This document shows, piece after piece, positions 27,209-35,784 of a DNA stretch of 64,000 bases; position 1 is the first letter of the stretch; every line of letters begins with the position of its first letter. The DNA is from Stieleria varia (GTDB taxonomy: Bacteria > Planctomycetota > Planctomycetia > Pirellulales > Pirellulaceae): contig NZ_CP151726.1 of NCBI RefSeq assembly GCF_038443385.1, positions 124,001 to 188,000 of the forward strand. Reading direction: 5' to 3'. A model generated the notes under the pieces. That model was not told the origin of the DNA, ran no database searches, and saw nothing but the letters and a program-made list of their open reading frames with translations. Made by a program: the position numbers and the translations under genes.

Positions 27209-27753
27209 TACTGTGTGACCTGTTCGTACTTCGCCGGGACACGGTAACGATCACTGTACGTGTGCACGCGGTTGGTGGGCTGGCCTTGCAGTGTGACCAG
27301 TGGTAACTCGGCGTCGACCCACTTCAGGATGCTACCCTTGTAGTTCCTGACCTTCACACCCTTGCCCGCTAGCTGGCTGGCATAGCTGCCGCTGCGACCG
27401 CCGACGGTGCAGTAAGGGATGACCAGCTTGCCTCGATACTTGGCTTGGTTTTTCTCAAATTGAGACTTAGTGATCGCACCCGGAATGATCGATACGCTCA
27501 CCTCCTTGTCCGTGCGAACGTCGACCAGGACAAAGTCTGCCTCGGGCGTTGGTTGACCGGCCTCTCTGGCCGCATCTGCGACTCGGCGCTGCTGAGCAAG
27601 CATCTTGCTCAGCTCAGCGGTCTCGATGGTTTCAATCTTGGGGCCACGCCCGAAAAGCCCTCCAAATTGCGCGTTGGCGGTAACACCATTCAAACATCCA
27701 ATCGCAATCAAAACCACCAACAAGGAACTTGTTTTCATCATGAATCTGTCCAT
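27208..27753 (-). CDS. Exported single-domain rhodanese
   Basis: 181 residues from Met at 27753 (MDRFMMKTSS); Met at 27741 or 27738 is also possible. A longer frame would run into the upstream rhodanese gene. Signal peptide: LLVVLIAIGCLNGVTANA. Rhodanese-fold segments: DFVLVDVRTDKEVSVSIIPGAI and the active-site loop IPYCTVGGRSGSYASQL with the catalytic Cys. It would move sulfane sulfur in the periplasm. Confidence 0.87.
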   Translation of the reverse strand: MDRFMMKTSSLLVVLIAIGCLNGVTANAQFGGLFGRGPKIETIETAELSKMLAQQRRVADAAREAGQPTPEADFVLVDVRTDKEVSVSIIPGAITKSQFEKNQAKYRGKLVIPYCTVGGRSGSYASQLAGKGVKVRNYKGSILKWVDAELPLVTLQGQPTNRVHTYSDRYRVPAKYEQVTQ

Positions 27754-27793
27754 CGAGGGATTGTGTGGCAACGAAACAAAAAACGTTTCGTCA

Positions 27794-28342
27794 CTAGGTG
27801 GTACTGCAACAACTGCCGCCGTCGCTGCATTGATTCCAAGGCATCTTGGCGATGAAGGATGCCATCGGACATAAACCGGTGATTCCGGCAAACATCAGTC
27901 CTGCGCCCACGAATGCCGACAGCCCGATGAAATAGGGATGCAATAAACTTAGCGCGACACCGAGCACGACCAAGAATCCCGCCGTGATTTGAACTTGCTG
28001 CATCAATGGCAGCGACTTCTTGCCACGCACCACCGGCAGGCCCGCTTTCTCCCAGGCCATCGTGCCGCCTTCGACGTTGACGACGTTTTCAAATCCGGCG
28101 TCAAGGAACTTTTGGCAAGCTTGGCTGGAACGATTGCCGCTGCGGCAGATCACATACAGCGGATGGCCGGCGTTTCCGTTGCGTGACGCCATCACCGCCG
28201 CCGGATCGAGTGACTCCAGCGGAACACTGCGAGCGCACTCCGCGTGCACTTCTCGGAACTCGGTCGGCATGCGGACATCGATCAAATCGATCTCGCCGCC
28301 GCTGCGTTTCTCGGACAACTGTTTGACATCAATGGTTTGCAT
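27794..28342 (-). CDS. Membrane rhodanese (YgaP-like: rhodanese + DUF2892)
   Basis: 182 residues. The N-terminal rhodanese domain (IDLIDVRMPTEFREVHAECA) has catalytic loop VICRSGNRSSQAC. A linker with MQQVQITAGFLVVLGVALSL starts two TM helices of the inner-membrane DUF2892 type, and the C-terminus is Cys-rich (WNQCSDGGSCCSTT). YgaP in E. coli is an inner-membrane sulfurtransferase controlled by the ArsR protein YgaV, the same pairing as here. Confidence 0.92.
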   Translation of the reverse strand: MQTIDVKQLSEKRSGGEIDLIDVRMPTEFREVHAECARSVPLESLDPAAVMASRNGNAGHPLYVICRSGNRSSQACQKFLDAGFENVVNVEGGTMAWEKAGLPVVRGKKSLPLMQQVQITAGFLVVLGVALSLLHPYFIGLSAFVGAGLMFAGITGLCPMASFIAKMPWNQCSDGGSCCSTT

Positions 28343-28487
28343 GGAAATCCTCTTTCCTGATCATTCTGTTTAAAAAACTTCGCGGGGCGTCGGCCCGTTC
28401 ACTTGAACAAGCACCACGCCCGTCATATCGACACCTCGATAGCCGACGAGGTATTTTCTCAAAAAAAGTGGCCGTGGTCCACACCGT

Positions 28488-28847
28488 TTATTTGTGACGT
28501 TTCTCGGGGGTCGCCAGGAAGCGGCCCTCGATACACGCCATCAGCTTCTCTAGATGCGGTTCAGCGATTTGGTAATAAACACGGCGGCCTTCGCGTTCAC
28601 TGGACAGAAACCCGCAGCGCTGCAGCAGTCGGAGGTGCTCCGAAGCTACATGGTCTTGGATTTCGCAATCGGCAGCCAGTTCGCCGACGGTGTAGCGTCC
28701 GTGGAGCAGAAGTTGAACGACACGAAGCCGCACCGGGTGCGCCAGCGTTTTCAGACACTCCGCCGCTTGAGCAAAATCGTGGACGGTCCCCCGCGGCTTG
28801 CCCGCCGCCGAATCACCGCGTTTCTTGGTGGTCGTTTTCGTCGCCAT
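28488..28847 (-). CDS. ArsR-family transcriptional regulator
   Basis: 119 residues. Winged helix: CLKTLAHPVRLRVVQLLLHG, recognition helix DHVASEHLRLLQRCGFL and wing SEREGRRVYYQI. Cysteines at 31, 61, 78 and 105 could sense metal or sulfane sulfur; the spacing does not match the BigR/SqrR pair exactly. It is first in the operon and divergent from nothing, so it likely represses itself and the genes below. Confidence 0.92.
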   Translation of the reverse strand: MATKTTTKKRGDSAAGKPRGTVHDFAQAAECLKTLAHPVRLRVVQLLLHGRYTVGELAADCEIQDHVASEHLRLLQRCGFLSSEREGRRVYYQIAEPHLEKLMACIEGRFLATPEKRHK

Positions 28848-29014
28848 AAAGTTCCTTCATGTCACCCCGAGTACTTTAATATATCGGAACATCGCGACAT
28901 GTCAATGAATGTTTCCATGGATTTTTGTGCAGCAAGGCAATCATTCCCAGCGCCATCACAATCGGCCCTCATCACAGCCCGGCCGCTCCTGCCGACGTCC
29001 GGCGTTCCCAAGTC

Positions 29015-29335
29015 GCGACGTGACCTGTCTTTTTGGTGCCACCGTTTTGTTCCCCCCTGTCACCTGCACCAAGGCACTTGGGGGAGGTCGAGCAGAGCCG
29101 TTCAGGCGAATGCGAGGGAGGGGGCATGCGTGAAGCAAACGGCGTCGCTGTAGAGAACGATTTAGAAAGGGTGCTGATTGCGGCAAACTTGCTGTTTTTT
29201 CTTAGTCCGATGGGATCAGATCGCGGATGCGGCGGGTCAGACGGAAGCGACGCTTGGCTTAGCGACTGCGATGCTCGTCCACCTCGCAAGTGAGCCTTAC
29301 CGTGATGTGTGACCAAGAGCGATGATGATCAAACG
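29015..29335. repeat. Dispersed repeat family C, copy 1
   Basis: Shares a long near-identical stretch with 31284-31726 and 43786-44232: a stem of CCAAG...CTTGGGGGAGGTC, GGCGAATGCGAGGGAGG, the GATGGGATCAGATCGCGGATG segment, and the ending CGATGATGATCA. No coding function is visible. 28848-29014 and 29336-29427 hold nothing else recognised. Confidence 0.8.
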
Positions 29336-29427
29336 GCAGTTGAATCAAACGCCGTCGAAAACCCAATGCAAGGCCTTACCGCAGCGAGGCTTTCCCACTC
29401 AACGTCTGCGCGTTGGGATGAGGGTCT

Positions 29428-29727
29428 GGGTTTTAAGAAGTGAACGCTCCCACCATGGAGAGCCGCGGAGGCGGCGGAAGCGTAAAGCCTGGGACGTAAG
29501 TCCCAGGTCTCGTTTCGCAGCGAACCCGATCAAGCCCCGAAGGCGGCGACAGATTGTGGGTGATACCCTCGCGTCTCTGTCGCCGCTTCGCGGCTTCGCT
29601 GACGTGGCAATGTGGCACCCCATGGGGCTGACGCCCCATGCTTTATGCTGCCGTCGCATCCGTGACTGTGCACGAGCACCGATGTTGAAAGGCGTCATCA
29701 GTGACTCGATCAGCTTTTAAAACCCCC
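29428..29727. mobile_element. MITE-like element, copy 1
   Basis: 300 bp bounded by GGGTTTTAAG (29428) and CTTTTAAAACCCCC (29714-29727), an imperfect terminal inverted repeat. Copy 2 at 32027-32317 is the same apart from a 9-bp deletion and point changes. It contains an internal hairpin around CCCATGGGGCTGACGCCCCAT. No ORF. Confidence 0.6.
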
Positions 29728-29861
29728 TTCCCTTTATTGCTCGTTCGATGCAGATTCACGCTTAATACGGTGATTCCGCCGCGTTCTATGCGGGACGCTC
29801 TCCAAAAGGAGTGGTGCGAGATGTGACGTCCAAGAGGAGGTGACTGAGGCCGGAGTGCCAT

Positions 29862-30212
29862 CTATGGCATGCCGGGCAATTCGACGATGCTGCGAATCTC
29901 CGTCGTTCCTCGTTTGGTACCGGGGATGCTGGCCGCCACCGCGATCGCTTCGTCGAGATTGGCAACGTCGATCAAAAAATATCCGGCCAATTGTTCCTTC
30001 GTTTCCGCGTACGGTCCGTCAGACACTGTTCGTTGTCCGTCGCGAACTCGAACGCAGGTCGCTGTGGAAGCAGGATGCAACGGCGCTGCACCTAAATAGT
30101 GGCCTTGTTTGTCCAATTCGTGACACAGCTGCACTGACTCTTCGCGAGCGACTTCCAACTCGTCCGGCGGCCACACTCCCTCTTCGGAGTAAATCAATAA
30201 AATGTACTTCAT
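29862..30212 (-). CDS. YCII-related (DGPF domain) protein
   Basis: 116 residues: MKYILLIYSEEGVWPP opening, and the family motif VSDGPYAETKEQLAGYFLIDV with the DGP(F/Y) signature. These small ferredoxin-fold proteins are of unknown activity and often sit beside ECF sigma factors or SRPBCC genes. Here the neighbours are VOC and SRPBCC genes. A close copy is at 60339-60686, and even the downstream flank (29750-29861) is duplicated there. Confidence 0.9.
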   Translation of the reverse strand: MKYILLIYSEEGVWPPDELEVAREESVQLCHELDKQGHYLGAAPLHPASTATCVRVRDGQRTVSDGPYAETKEQLAGYFLIDVANLDEAIAVAASIPGTKRGTTEIRSIVELPGMP

Positions 30213-30270
30213 CGTGTTCTCGTTGTCTTAGATGTTGTTCACTAACGGGACGATTGCTGACGCGATACGT

Positions 30271-30678
30271 CTACTCAGTGGGCATAGCCGACATGTCCAT
30301 CCAGAACATCTCCCAGATGTGGCCGTCCAAGTCAGCCAGGTTGCGGTTGTACATGAAACCAAGATCTTGCTTTGGATTGATATCGGCAATGCCACCATGC
30401 GTTGCCGCCAACTCGTTCAATTTGTCAACCGTTGCGCGATCATCGCAGGACAGAGCCAGCATGACCTCACTCGATGATTTCGGCGGGATCGGGCGACTGG
30501 TGAATGTACGCCACTTGTCGTGAGTCAGTAGCATCACATGAATGGCTTCGCTCCAAACCATGCATGCTGCCGTTTCATCAGTGAAGCGAGGGTTGTTCTC
30601 AAAGCCAAGTGCCTCGTAAAACGCCATTGAAGATTTCAGGTCGGCGACTGGCAAATTAACAAAGATCATTTTGGACAT
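30271..30678 (-). CDS. VOC-superfamily (glyoxalase/bleomycin-resistance-like) protein
   Basis: 135 residues: IFVNLPVADLKSSMAFYEALGF opening and GFMYNRNLADLDGHIWEMFWMD ending, typical of PhnB-like VOC proteins. Enzymatic role unknown. Middle gene of the trio. It is not a copy of the middle gene in the 60-kb trio. Confidence 0.9.
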   Translation of the reverse strand: MSKMIFVNLPVADLKSSMAFYEALGFENNPRFTDETAACMVWSEAIHVMLLTHDKWRTFTSRPIPPKSSSEVMLALSCDDRATVDKLNELAATHGGIADINPKQDLGFMYNRNLADLDGHIWEMFWMDMSAMPTE

Positions 30679-30737
30679 TGGAGTACTTTCTTCCTACGGG
30701 TTTTAAAGGATGGCTGATTCGATTCCGATGGACGAGA

Positions 30738-31208
30738 TCAGGACGGCGTTTCTGCATCGCCCGGAATCTCGTGTTCGACAAGATGTGCCAATTGCAAGAG
30801 TGACTCTTGCCAGCCGAGATAGCACATTTCAGCGGGGATGAACGCTGGGAGTCCTTCGTGCAGAATCTCCATCTCGGTGCCGCAGCTGACCGTTCGCAAG
30901 GCAATCGTCTTGGTCATTTCAGCCGCCCAATCCGGGTCATCGAATGTGTCGGCCATACGAATGCGTTGATAGGGGACGAGCTCGACGAACTTACTTTCAA
31001 AGCTGTGGTGATGGCCGTTCTCAAAGTTAGTGAATGTCATGTGGTAACTGCCGCCCACTCGGGCGTCCATTCGGTCAATGGTTCCCAGAAAACCGTACGG
31101 CGGCAGCCACCGAATCAGGGCATCAGGTTCGAGAAATGCCCTGTAGACGCGTTCGGCAGGGGCTCGCAGCACGCGATGCAGGCGGACGGTGCTTGACGAA
31201 TCAGTCAT
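30738..31208 (-). CDS. SRPBCC (AHSA1-like) domain protein
   Basis: 156 residues from Met 31208 (MTDSSSTVRLHRVLRAPAERVYRAF); the longer frame upstream is not protein-like. The motif DALIRWLPPYGFLGTIDRMD and the end GWQESLLQLAHLVEHE are typical of AHSA1-like lipid/ligand-binding folds. First gene of the SRPBCC/VOC/YCII trio. The copy at 61179-61649 is very similar. Confidence 0.9.
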   Translation of the reverse strand: MTDSSSTVRLHRVLRAPAERVYRAFLEPDALIRWLPPYGFLGTIDRMDARVGGSYHMTFTNFENGHHHSFESKFVELVPYQRIRMADTFDDPDWAAEMTKTIALRTVSCGTEMEILHEGLPAFIPAEMCYLGWQESLLQLAHLVEHEIPGDAETPS

Positions 31209-31283
31209 GGTGAGATTCTCCAGATTGTGAGTGGCTGATTGATGGATAGTCGAACGGAGACCCCGCGGTTCGACATCTCTTTC

Positions 31284-31726
31284 CAATCTTTTGGCCAAGC
31301 ACGATCCGGGAGGAGGCCTGCGCTGGATTGCTCAAAGTTTGGTGCTGACCCGTCTTTTCGAAGCAACCGTTCTTTCCCCGTGTCACCGTCCCCGAGGAAC
31401 TTGGGGGAGGTCGAATAGAGCCGGTCAGGCGAATGCGAGGGAGGGGCTCGCGTGAAGCAAGCGGCGTCGCTGTAGAGAACGATCTAGAAAGAATACTGAT
31501 TGCGGCAAACTTGCTGTTTTTTCTTAGTCCGATGGGATCAGATCGCGGATGCGGCGGGTCAGACGGAAGCGAAGCTTGATTTGGCGACTGTGATATTTGT
31601 CCACCTCGCAAGTGAGCCTTACCGTGATGTGTGAGCAAAAGCGATGATGATCAGATGACGCGTTTCGTTTTGTCACCCCAGACGACACAGTCAATCCTCG
31701 ATAAAGTGCTTGTCCCCAGAAGCCAC
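31284..31726. repeat. Dispersed repeat family C, copy 2
   Basis: Near-copy of 43786-44232, from CCAATCTTTT to the GTCCCCAGAAGC end. 31727-32026 holds only a short AT-rich stretch and the CGAAGACGCAAAGGCGCGAAG hairpin near 31775-31830. Confidence 0.8.
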
Positions 31727-32026
31727 CATCTGAGGTGGTGCTGTTCCTGTTTCCGCTTCCCTCAAGTTTGCTCACGCGAAGACGCAAAGGCGCGAAGAAA
31801 GATGCTCCCTCCTTCGCGTCTTAGCGCCTTCGCGTGCGAACAACCAAACCCAATTTAAAAACCCCCTTGCTCTTTTCGCATTAGTCTCGATCGAGCGAAC
31901 AGCAACGCATTGGTTACCCAAGTCACACTGGGCAGTCTTGGCAACCAGGTGAACCAGCAAGCTCTCGCTGGTAACGCCCCAAAGAAAGAAACCTCACTCA
32001 ACGTCTGCGCGTTGGGATGAGGGTCT

Positions 32027-32317
32027 GGGTTTTAAGAAGTGAACGCTCCCACCATGGAGAGCCGCGGAAGCGGCGGAAGCGTAAAGCCTGGGACGTAAGT
32101 CCCAGGTCTCGTTTCGCAGCGAACCCGATCAAGCCCCGAAGGCGGCGACAGATTGTGAGTGATACCCTCGCGTCTCTGTCGCCGCTTCGCTGACATGGCA
32201 ATGTGGCACCCCATGGGGCTGACGCCCCATTCTTTATGCTCCCGTCGCATCCGCGACGGTCACGGGCGCCAAAGTTGATTGGCGACATCAGTCACTTTGA
32301 TCAGCTTTTAAAACCCC
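32027..32317. mobile_element. MITE-like element, copy 2
   Basis: 291 bp, GGGTTTTAAG (32027) to CTTTTAAAACCCC (32317). It differs from copy 1 by loss of one of two CGGCTTCGC-type units near 32190. The flanks of the two copies also share CTCAACGTCTGCGCGTTGGG on the left. Confidence 0.6.
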
Positions 32318-32385
32318 ATTCCCATTATTACTCGTCAAGATCCCTCGGCTACGCCAAGAATTGACTTGCCATTCCATAAATTTTG

Positions 32386-32477
32386 GCTTAACGGTGCGGT
32401 TCAGCGGGTGGCGGCGAGCGATTTAGCCATTGCGAAAACGGTCACTACCGCCACCCCGTTGCAACCGATGGTTCGCC
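32386..32477 (-). repeat. attC-like recombination site (cluster 1, a)
   Basis: Boxes GCTTAAC (32386-32392) and GTTCGCC (32471-32477). The stems CGGTTCAGCGG.GTGGCGG and CCGCCACCCCGTTGCAACCG pair except for two extra bases in the right arm, the extrahelical pattern of integron attC sites. The cassette on its right begins with the matching GGCGAAC at 32909. Confidence 0.65.
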
Positions 32478-32818
32478 GTTCTTTTCGAGTTTGTAGTCGC
32501 GTACGGATCGACGCCAGCGGATCGGAGCCCCGATTTCCAAGCGGCGTACATCAAATATATGAAGCCGATCTGGGGAATCCAAGCACAAACTGTCCCGGGC
32601 ACAACCCCGATAGCGGACGTCGGGGAATCAAGTATCGCCGCCACCGAATACGCAATGCACAGCATTAACACCAATACACTCGTCGCAATGCCGTATCGAG
32701 TGTTCCGTGTCGTGCCGTACCGAGAAATCGTGAAGGCAATGGCTGGGCCAAAAATATACGTTATTGCTAGGGCCGTCACTGTTCCGGGCAAGCCAAGCAT
32801 TCGAGCGATCGCAAACAC
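32423..32818 (-). CDS. Small membrane protein in an attC-bounded cassette
   Basis: 131 residues from GTG 32818. At least two or three TM helices (VTALAITYIFGPAIAFTIS; SVLVLMLCIAYSVAAIL; GFIYLMYAAW). The open frame continues upstream in coding-like fashion (QFRIHHLLVATTVLA), but the only candidate start there is CTG at 32893, so the true start is unclear. The last 20 or so residues are encoded by the attC-like site itself. Function unknown. Confidence 0.6.
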   Translation of the reverse strand: MFAIARMLGLPGTVTALAITYIFGPAIAFTISRYGTTRNTRYGIATSVLVLMLCIAYSVAAILDSPTSAIGVVPGTVCAWIPQIGFIYLMYAAWKSGLRSAGVDPYATTNSKRTANHRLQRGGGSDRFRNG

Positions 32819-32908
32819 CGTTGCAAGGACGGTAGTTGCAACAAGTAAGTGGTGGATACGGAACTGAGTCGGACGAGCGATGTGTTCGTTCAGTGCATGT
32901 CCTTTGTC

Positions 32909-33000
32909 GGCGAACGTTACCGATCACCCGGTCGGCGCGGTTGATCTTCCACTGCCGAATCGCCCCGACTCGCCGACTCGGGTGCATCGGCTGGATTGCC
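32909..33000 (-). repeat. attC-like recombination site (cluster 1, b)
   Basis: Box GGCGAAC (32909-32915). The stem CCGATCACCCGGTCGGCG pairs with CGCCGACTCGGGTGCATCGG apart from two extra bases on the right arm. The right box GATTGCC (32994-33000) is degenerate (GAT instead of GTT). Confidence 0.6.
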
Positions 33001-33426
33001 CACTTGGTCTGCTAGCGGCGGGAGATAGTCTACCATCTCGTGAGACCATCGCGGATCACCGTCCGAATGTTCAATTGGAGATTCAGAGATTGAGTGGATG
33101 TATCGGTCGACGAGGACATCATAGTCGTCGCGCGTCTCGTATGTCGGCCGGAAATCGTCACGCAGTACCCGTAGTTGTGTGAGAACATTGTCGACGTTGT
33201 CGTTTTCCAGTTCAACGATCGTGTTTTGAATCAAGTCTTTGGTCGCTTCTGAGAAGTAAACATTGGATTGGACGCGATCCAGGGATCCGACGATCCATGC
33301 AACCCCGAACGACATTGCGATCGCACAGATCCCCAACGTGATTCGTGTGGTGCGGTTGTCGTAGAACTCGGAGATCAACCAAGCGATGGGCAAAGCGACG
33401 ACGAGCAGCAGGATCAATTCGAGCAT
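32917..33426 (-). CDS. Membrane-anchored hypothetical protein in a cassette
   Basis: 169 residues. Two N-terminal TM helices (LELILLLVVALPIAWLI; ITLGICAIAMSFGVAWIVG), then an acidic soluble part with helices (LIQNTIVELENDNVDNVLTQL) and a proline/charge-rich tail. About 27 C-terminal residues are read from the attC-like site because its box lacks the usual TAA. No family recognised. Confidence 0.7.
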   Translation of the reverse strand: MLELILLLVVALPIAWLISEFYDNRTTRITLGICAIAMSFGVAWIVGSLDRVQSNVYFSEATKDLIQNTIVELENDNVDNVLTQLRVLRDDFRPTYETRDDYDVLVDRYIHSISESPIEHSDGDPRWSHEMVDYLPPLADQVGNPADAPESASRGDSAVEDQPRRPGDR

Positions 33427-33461
33427 CGGCTGGCACTGTCGTTAAAGTCACTATCTCGTTC

Positions 33462-33551
33462 GACGAACGGTAGACATCACGGGGGACGGACGAAAGATTT
33501 TCCATTCGAGCAAAGCTGCAAGCCGTCCTCCCGTGCATGTCATGGTTCGCT
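33462..33551 (-). repeat. attC-like recombination site (cluster 1, c)
   Basis: Boxes GACGAAC (33462-33468) and GTTCGCT (33545-33551). Stem GACATCACGGGGGACGG pairs with CCGTCCTCCCGTGCATGTC except for two extra right-arm bases. It lies about 100 bases left of the IS110 element. Confidence 0.7.
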
Positions 33552-33623
33552 GCATTCTAGCTGGACGGAAAAGGCTTCGGCAGGCAAAACCTGTTTTAAA
33601 ACCCCCTTCCCCTGGTATGTCCC

Positions 33624-33643
33624 CTAGATCAAAAAAAATCTAG
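33624..33643. terminator. Short A-rich hairpin upstream of the transposase
   Basis: CTAGAT (33624-33629), eight A, ATCTAG (33638-33643). It may block read-through into the element. Confidence 0.35.
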
Positions 33644-33662
33644 AGAAAGGACCATCCAAACG

Positions 33663-33700
33663 CTCCATTGGAAGAGCTTTTTACCTTCCAACCAATGGAG
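33663..33700 (+). promoter_or_regulatory. Hairpin covering the transposase ribosome-binding site
   Basis: CTCCATTGGAAG (33663-33674) pairs with CTTCCAACCAATGGAG (33685-33700, with a small bulge). The GGAG of the Shine-Dalgarno, eight bases before ATG 33709, lies in the stem, so translation is probably damped. Confidence 0.5.
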
Positions 33701-33708
33701 CAATTCAG

Positions 33709-35274
33709 ATGGTCTCTCGTACCAAGTCTACCAGAAAGAACAGCAACAAGTCTTCCAAACGACGCTACATCGGCAAGCCCGGTGGCGTCATCCAGGAAAG
33801 AGTCCTGAAGGTCGGTCCGCAACGATTTGGGATCGTTGCGGTCGACTGTGCAAAGCGGCGATCCAAATGGATGCTCTGCGATTTCTACGGACGTGTCATC
33901 ATCGAACCGACCGAAGTGGATCACGAACGTGGGACGCTCGATGCAATGGTCATGCGAGTCCTCGAAGCTTGCCAAGCAGAAGGAATACAGGACTCTATCG
34001 TCGCCGTCGAAATGACCGGTATCTACCACAAGCCGGTGCAACGTGCGTTTCGCAAGGCGGGCTTTGACACACGCACGGTTCATCCCTTCGCATCGGCACA
34101 CTACAGAGGAGCACTGCACCCGGACAACAAAACCGATGACAACGATCTCGAAGCGATCTTCCTCGCCGCTGCCGCTGGATACGGACTGTCGGTGTTTCCA
34201 GTCGACGAGACCTATCGTTCGCTCCAAAGGCTCGCACGTCACCGCCGTAACTTGGTCAAGCAGCGTTCCAGACTGAATGTTCAAATCAGAGTTCTCATGC
34301 ATCAGACGATGCCAGGCTACGCGGACCTTTGGGAAGAAGACAAACTGTTCAGCCACTCGGTTGCAATGCTGATCGCAAAAAACTTCTCGTCGGCCGAGTC
34401 GATCAAGAAAGCCAAACAGGCCGGCTTGGCAAAATACTTGCGACGCTCCAAAACACGATTCCAAGAACGCACGCTCGACAAGATTTATGCATGGAGCCTG
34501 CAAGCGGCCGAGCCCGATCCACTTATCGAACTATTAACCGAGCAGTGGAAGCAACTGCTGGAGTTGCGTGACATGCTTTCTGCACAGATCACTCAAACGG
34601 AAAGGCAATCGGCATCATTTCTCGCTAAAACGCCGTACATTCTGCTGCTTTCGATCAAAGGCATCAACGTTGTCTCAGCATCGGAGTATGCCGGCGAAGC
34701 AGGTCCGATTGAGCACTATGCTTCCGCCACCGCAATCAACGGTCGTGCTGGTCTTTATCCGTCACGATACCAAAGTGACGAAGTCGACCGCACCGACACG
34801 GTTGCCAAGAACTGCAACCGACGACTCCGCGCGGCTTGCATCTTGTTGGCCAAGAACCTCATCAAGTGCCATCCCTACTACCGCGGGTTATCGGCCGTCT
34901 GGGCGACGCGAAACATTAAAACTCAAGATCGCAATTGTCGAATGGCCAACCGGGCCAATCGGATGGTATTTCAGATCGTCAGCGGTCGCCAAGTGTGGCG
35001 TGGCAGAGGCATTGATTGCGAGGCGATTCTGTTCAAGCTACGTGAATTCCATCACGCGCACGCGACGCCACTGGATCAAACCGTCGCTCACATGAACGAG
35101 GCTTATCAATGGCTTCCCAAGTCGGTGCATCAAACCGAAGGCAAGCCGTTAGCAGAGCTGGCGGGCAAGAAGCGGCGGGGCACCTCATCGATCGGCGAAT
35201 TACTGATCCCACTTCTTATTCGACTTGGAGTTCGCGAAGCGAGCGAGTTAGAATCAAAGACGTCCGAAGCTTAG
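33709..35274 (+). CDS. IS110-family transposase
   Basis: 521 residues, long for the family, which is usually about 340-450. N-terminal RuvC-like DEDD domain: Asp46 (GIVAVDCAKRRSKW), Glu101 (VAVEMTGIYHKPV), Asp143 and Asp146 (KTDDNDLEA). C-terminal Transposase_20 part: LLLSIKGINVVSASEYAGEAG and GRAGLYPSRYQSDEV with the likely catalytic Ser. Recombination in this family is guided by a bridge RNA from a non-coding end. A basic N-terminal extension (about 35 residues) and a long C-terminal tail are unusual. The frame is intact. Confidence 0.93.
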   Translation: MVSRTKSTRKNSNKSSKRRYIGKPGGVIQERVLKVGPQRFGIVAVDCAKRRSKWMLCDFYGRVIIEPTEVDHERGTLDAMVMRVLEACQAEGIQDSIVAVEMTGIYHKPVQRAFRKAGFDTRTVHPFASAHYRGALHPDNKTDDNDLEAIFLAAAAGYGLSVFPVDETYRSLQRLARHRRNLVKQRSRLNVQIRVLMHQTMPGYADLWEEDKLFSHSVAMLIAKNFSSAESIKKAKQAGLAKYLRRSKTRFQERTLDKIYAWSLQAAEPDPLIELLTEQWKQLLELRDMLSAQITQTERQSASFLAKTPYILLLSIKGINVVSASEYAGEAGPIEHYASATAINGRAGLYPSRYQSDEVDRTDTVAKNCNRRLRAACILLAKNLIKCHPYYRGLSAVWATRNIKTQDRNCRMANRANRMVFQIVSGRQVWRGRGIDCEAILFKLREFHHAHATPLDQTVAHMNEAYQWLPKSVHQTEGKPLAELAGKKRRGTSSIGELLIPLLIRLGVREASELESKTSEA

Positions 35275-35784
35275 GGCCCACATTGGTTTGTCATCGCTGC
35301 GCAAGCGGCGCACTGACAACATCGATCCTTCCCCGAGGGCAGGCGTGGCTTTTCGAAGCTGCAGTCAATAAGCCCGTGGAAAAAGCGTGATGCTCTGTCA
35401 GCGGTTCCAACGCCGGATAAGACAGTGTGAGGCTTCTAAGCTTCGGATATCTACCAGGGTGGCGAGACGGAACCATCCAAGCTGCCAGAGACGTGCCTAG
35501 GCAGCGGACAAACCATTGGACTTTGAGTTCAAAAAAAGTTACCGTGAGGTAATGCCGATGGAGGTACGCGCGTATCTCGCCAAGGCGGCCAAATCAAAGT
35601 TCGACCATGACAGTGCTTTTCGAACCTGTTTCTTCCCCTTTTCGCGTTCTTCGAAACAGCGGCAAGCAAAAACCAAGTGAGCTAGTCAAACCACTTGGCA
35701 GGACCGCGGGCTTCTTGAACATCGGCTGCGTTCGTTCCTCACTCCCCGATGTCAAATCCTTATTGGTTATCCGGCTTTTCTGCG

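Larger units (their letters stand above)
33645..35500 (+). mobile_element. IS110-family insertion sequence (ends approximate)
   Basis: Transposase gene plus non-coding ends. Both ends carry ACCATCCAA(A/G)C (about 33650 and 35473) followed by CCATTGG, but no flanking duplication is seen and IS110 elements usually lack terminal inverted repeats, so the borders are estimates. The roughly 230-base 3' non-coding part could hold a bridge RNA. The element sits beside attC-like sites, a known target of one IS110/IS1111 subgroup. Confidence 0.6.

Noticed and set aside
28860-28910. ArsR operator upstream of the regulator
   Set aside because: Only a weak, imperfect dyad around ATATCGGAACATCGCGACAT is visible; not strong enough to list as a site.
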